Of a stretch of DNA of 6,951 bases, positions 5,013-6,951 are shown in pieces. This DNA comes from DATEHQ01 sp035279525 (GTDB lineage Bacteria > Chloroflexota > Dormibacteria > Dormibacterales > Dormibacteraceae), in NCBI GenBank assembly GCA_035279525.1, contig DATEHQ010000007.1:1-6951 (forward strand), written 5' to 3'. Position 1 is the first letter of the stretch; each line of letters opens with the position of its first letter. The notes beneath the pieces were generated by a model. The model made no database searches. It saw only the letters and a program-made list of their open reading frames with translations, and had not been told where the DNA came from. Both the position numbers and the translations under genes were made by a program.

Positions 5013-6043
5013 TCCAGGAGACCGCGAAGCAGCGAAGGCGCAGCAGCAAGAAGGCCGAGGTCGTCACGCCAAGCGGCGGCGGCCTGGGCCTTCCGCGGTC
5101 GGTCCGCAAGCTTCAGAGGAGGGCGCCGCTTCTTGCCGTGCAGGGCCTCGGCGAGCTTTCGGTGCGCCTCAAGCAGCTCACCGGGCGCGAGGTGATCGAC
5201 CTCAACCGGGTCATGGAGCTGGTCCGGTTCGCGTACGGGCAGCGCGAGCTGGCACGGCGCGGGCCCGAGTACACCGTGGACGAGTTCGGATTCGACGCGC
5301 AGTGGACCGAGTCTTTCCTGCCCGCGTTCATGCTGCTCTACCGGGATTACTGGCGGGTCGAGACGACGGGCGTCGAAAACGTGCCGTCCGCCGGACGCGC
5401 GCTTCTCGTCGCCAACCACGCGGGCGTGCTGCCGTGGGACGGCACGATGATCAAGACCGCGCTTTTCGCGGAGCATCCACACCCGCGCCATGTGCGGGCT
5501 CTGGTCGCGAGCCTCTTCATGGGCATGCCGATGCTCAGCTGGTTTCTGCGCCGCACAGGGCAGACGGTCGGGCACCCGGACGACACGCGGCGACTGCTGG
5601 AGCGCGACGAGCTGGTGCTCGTGTTTCCGGAAGGGGTGCGCGGGACCGGCAAGACCTTCAAGGACCGCTACCGGCTGCGCCGCTTCGGCCGCGGCGGGTT
5701 CGTCTCCACCGCGATTCGATCGCGGGCGCCGATCATCCCCGTTTCGGTGATCGGATCGGAGGAGATCTACCCGATGGTGGGTGATCTCGCGCCGGTGGCC
5801 AGGTTCTTCGGCCTCCCTTACTTCCCGGTCACGCCGTTCTGGCCGTGGCTCGGGCCGCTCGGCATGATCCCGCTGCCCAGCAAGTGGCGGATCGAGTTTC
5901 ACGAGCCGATCCACGTCGAAGAGAATCCACCTGACGCCGCGGACGACCAGCACCTCGTGATGGCGCTTTCGGACGAGGTTCGCGACACGATCCAGCAGGG
6001 GATCTACGACAACCTGAAGCTGCGGCGAGGCGTGTTCCTCTAG
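5009..6043 (+). CDS. Lysophospholipid acyltransferase family protein, PlsC-type (Rv0502-like)
   Basis: This is a 344-residue protein. The GTG start overlaps the TGA of the SDR gene (GTGA), typical of coupled translation. Residues 1-40 are polar and basic, and 41-115 are helical and not part of the core fold. The acyltransferase domain begins near 117 with VETTGVENVPSAGRALLVANH. The catalytic block is NHAGVLPWDG (H137, D144), in which six rather than four residues separate His and Asp. FPEGVRGTGK (206-215) is the glycerolipid-binding motif, followed by RFGRGGFVSTAI (225-236) and PIIPVSVIGSEEIYP (241-255). The family moves acyl chains from a thioester donor to a lysolipid or similar acceptor at the membrane. 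The text PYFPVTPFWPWLGPLGMIPLPSKWRI closely recalls mycobacterial Rv0502, whose gene follows Rv0501 in the same order. Acceptor specificity cannot be read from the sequence. No stretch is a clear transmembrane helix. Confidence 0.92.
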   Translation: MIQETAKQRRRSSKKAEVVTPSGGGLGLPRSVRKLQRRAPLLAVQGLGELSVRLKQLTGREVIDLNRVMELVRFAYGQRELARRGPEYTVDEFGFDAQWTESFLPAFMLLYRDYWRVETTGVENVPSAGRALLVANHAGVLPWDGTMIKTALFAEHPHPRHVRALVASLFMGMPMLSWFLRRTGQTVGHPDDTRRLLERDELVLVFPEGVRGTGKTFKDRYRLRRFGRGGFVSTAIRSRAPIIPVSVIGSEEIYPMVGDLAPVARFFGLPYFPVTPFWPWLGPLGMIPLPSKWRIEFHEPIHVEENPPDAADDQHLVMALSDEVRDTIQQGIYDNLKLRRGVFL

Positions 6044-6057
6044 CCGCGTTTCGGAAT

Positions 6058-6063
6058 TAGACT
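6058..6063 (+). promoter_or_regulatory. -10-like box upstream of the phosphotransferase gene
   Basis: TAGACT fits TAnnnT and belongs to the motif TTAGACT (6057-6063), 14 bp after the acyltransferase stop. A GTG follows after eight bases (6072) and would be the leaderless start of a 20-codon ORF. The short gap also allows readthrough from the upstream operon. Confidence 0.4.
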
Positions 6064-6071
6064 CAGCGCCG

Positions 6072-6134
6072 GTGCTGCCGCTCATCTTCCACGCGGACGA
6101 ATCAACCGCGGACTCGATCGGGCGGTTCGCCTGA
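6072..6134 (+). CDS. Possible 20-codon leader ORF overlapping the kinase start (CTGA)
   Basis: GTG at 6072 lies just after a -10-like box and opens a 20-residue frame, VLPLIFHADESTADSIGRFA, which stops at TGA 6132-6134. The stop overlaps a CTG (6131-6133) that is in the kinase frame, giving CTGA, the same geometry as the GTGA overlap at 5009. It may be a translated leader that feeds ribosomes into a non-standard start. It could also be the true kinase N-terminus separated by an indel in this assembly, or chance. I recognise no family. Confidence 0.3.
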   Translation: MLPLIFHADESTADSIGRFA

Positions 6135-6951
6135 CGTCGCGGCCGCCTCCGCCGGCCGAGGGCGTTCGGGTTCACTGGCACGAGCTCCCGAAAGCGGTGC
6201 GAACGGCACTGGAGCAGCGGCTTGGGGCGAAGGTGTCGGAGGCGATCACTCAACCGGGCGGGTTCTCGCCCGGCCTGGCGGCCCGGCTTGCGCTGGCCGA
6301 TGGGCGGCGCGTGTTCATGAAGGCCGTGAGCGAAGAGGCGAACCCCGACACGCCCGTCCTGCACCGCCGCGAAGCGCGAATCGTGGCCGCGCTGCCGGCC
6401 ACGGCGCCCGTGCCTCGCCTGCTGTGGAGCCACGACGACGGAGGTTGGGTCGCGCTGTGCTTCGAAGACGTCGACGGTCGCCATCCATCTCAACCCTGGA
6501 CTGAGCCAGACCTCGCGCTGGTCGTCGCCGCGTTGACGAAGATGGCGCGAGAGCTCACGCCCTCGCCGATGGCGACCGAGGAATCGGCGGCAGGTGCATT
6601 CGCTGGACACATCAACGGGTGGCTGCTGATGCTGCGACGAGGTGAAGATCGCCTCGATGAATGGTGCACGAGGCACCTGCCGGACCTGGCTGAGCTGGAG
6701 GCTGGAGCGCCCGAAGCCGCCCGCGGCGAGACACTCCTCCATTTCGACACCCGAGCGGACAACCTGCTGATCGCCGGCGATCGGGTTTATGTTGTCGATT
6801 GGCCCTGGGCACGCATCGGCGCGGCATGGGTCGACTGGGTCGCGATGGCGCCGAGCGTGGCCATGCAGGGCGGACCCCGGCCCGAGGACTTCCTGCGCAG
6901 ATTCGATGTGCGCGCCTCGCCCAATGAGGTCAACGCCGTCCTGGGCGCCCT
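6131..6951 (+). CDS. Aminoglycoside phosphotransferase-fold kinase (APH family), 3' end cut off by window edge
   Basis: The frame is open from after the acyltransferase stop to the last base, so the C-terminus is missing. The fold is that of APH/choline kinases. Counting from V1 at 6197, GGFSPG (21-26) is the nucleotide loop, FMKAV carries K42, and RREARI carries the C-helix E59. LLHFDTRADNLL is the catalytic loop (D184, N189), and VVDWPWA carries the metal-binding D201. All kinase residues are present. The first canonical start is GTG 6197, but the upstream codons read LTSRPPPPAEGVRVHWHELP, which looks like the N-terminus of actinomycete relatives (xxWxxLP before the first helix). I therefore place the start at CTG 6131, the only near-cognate start just ahead of that stretch; this is uncertain. 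The substrate is unknown. Relatives are mostly chromosomal genes of unassigned substrate, so resistance should not be assumed. Confidence 0.8.
   Translation, partial: MTSRPPPPAEGVRVHWHELPKAVRTALEQRLGAKVSEAITQPGGFSPGLAARLALADGRRVFMKAVSEEANPDTPVLHRREARIVAALPATAPVPRLLWSHDDGGWVALCFEDVDGRHPSQPWTEPDLALVVAALTKMARELTPSPMATEESAAGAFAGHINGWLLMLRRGEDRLDEWCTRHLPDLAELEAGAPEAARGETLLHFDTRADNLLIAGDRVYVVDWPWARIGAAWVDWVAMAPSVAMQGGPRPEDFLRRFDVRASPNEVNAVLGA

Noticed and set aside
4955..6742. Very long (595-codon) open frame on the minus strand
   Set aside because: It lies opposite the acyltransferase and kinase, whose motifs are unmistakable. Its translation is Arg/His/Pro-rich without any recognisable domain. 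Long antisense frames are common in GC-rich genes.
6131..6951. Antibiotic resistance gene (aminoglycoside phosphotransferase)
   Set aside because: The fold is APH-like, but the text matches chromosomal kinases of unknown substrate, and there is no mobile element or resistance context.

Overview
This is a GC-rich, densely packed bacterial chromosome fragment. It has no rRNA, tRNA, CRISPR array or transposase that I can see. The gene mix suggests an actinomycete-like or deep-branching terrabacterial organism (Actinomycetota, Chloroflexota or Candidatus Dormibacterota): two DUF881 membrane proteins, an epimerase/acyltransferase pair resembling mycobacterial Rv0501-Rv0502, a sugar/choline-kinase-fold phosphotransferase of a type I know from actinomycetes, and -10-like boxes sitting almost on start codons. 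This placement is inference; no phylogenetic marker gene is present.

Left end (1-1057): two divergent genes. On the minus strand is a very basic protein, cut by the window edge, with a helical middle and an Arg/Thr/Ala/Ser tail like histone H1 or PhaF. On the plus strand is a PhaR-type DNA-binding protein with a helical C-terminus that recalls phasins. They share a 76-bp promoter region and suggest a polyhydroxyalkanoate (PHA) granule or nucleoid module, although no PHA synthase is visible.

Middle left (1014-2415, minus strand): two tandem DUF881 membrane-anchored proteins overlap by 17 bp. The last one also overlaps the phaR-like gene tail-to-tail by 44 bp.

Centre (2495-3751, plus): a complete hexameric-type glutamate dehydrogenase. 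After it comes about 200 bp without a gene (3752-3953), holding two copies of an exact 22-bp direct repeat, each of which can fold into a hairpin, with a GC-rich stretch between them.

Right (3954-6951, plus): an extended SDR (epimerase-like) that lacks the usual YxxxK pair is joined by a 4-bp overlap to a PlsC-type acyltransferase with an HX6D rather than HX4D spacing. A phosphotransferase then runs off the right end. Its N-terminus has no ATG/GTG/TTG where the protein family seems to start. A 20-codon leader ORF ends there in a CTGA overlap.

Most of the window is ordinary metabolism and envelope biology. The points most worth checking are the PhaR/basic-protein pair, the hairpin repeats, the recurrent TTAGANT boxes, the SDR with a changed active site, and the CTGA leader arrangement. 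I do not see firm evidence for a wholly new system.
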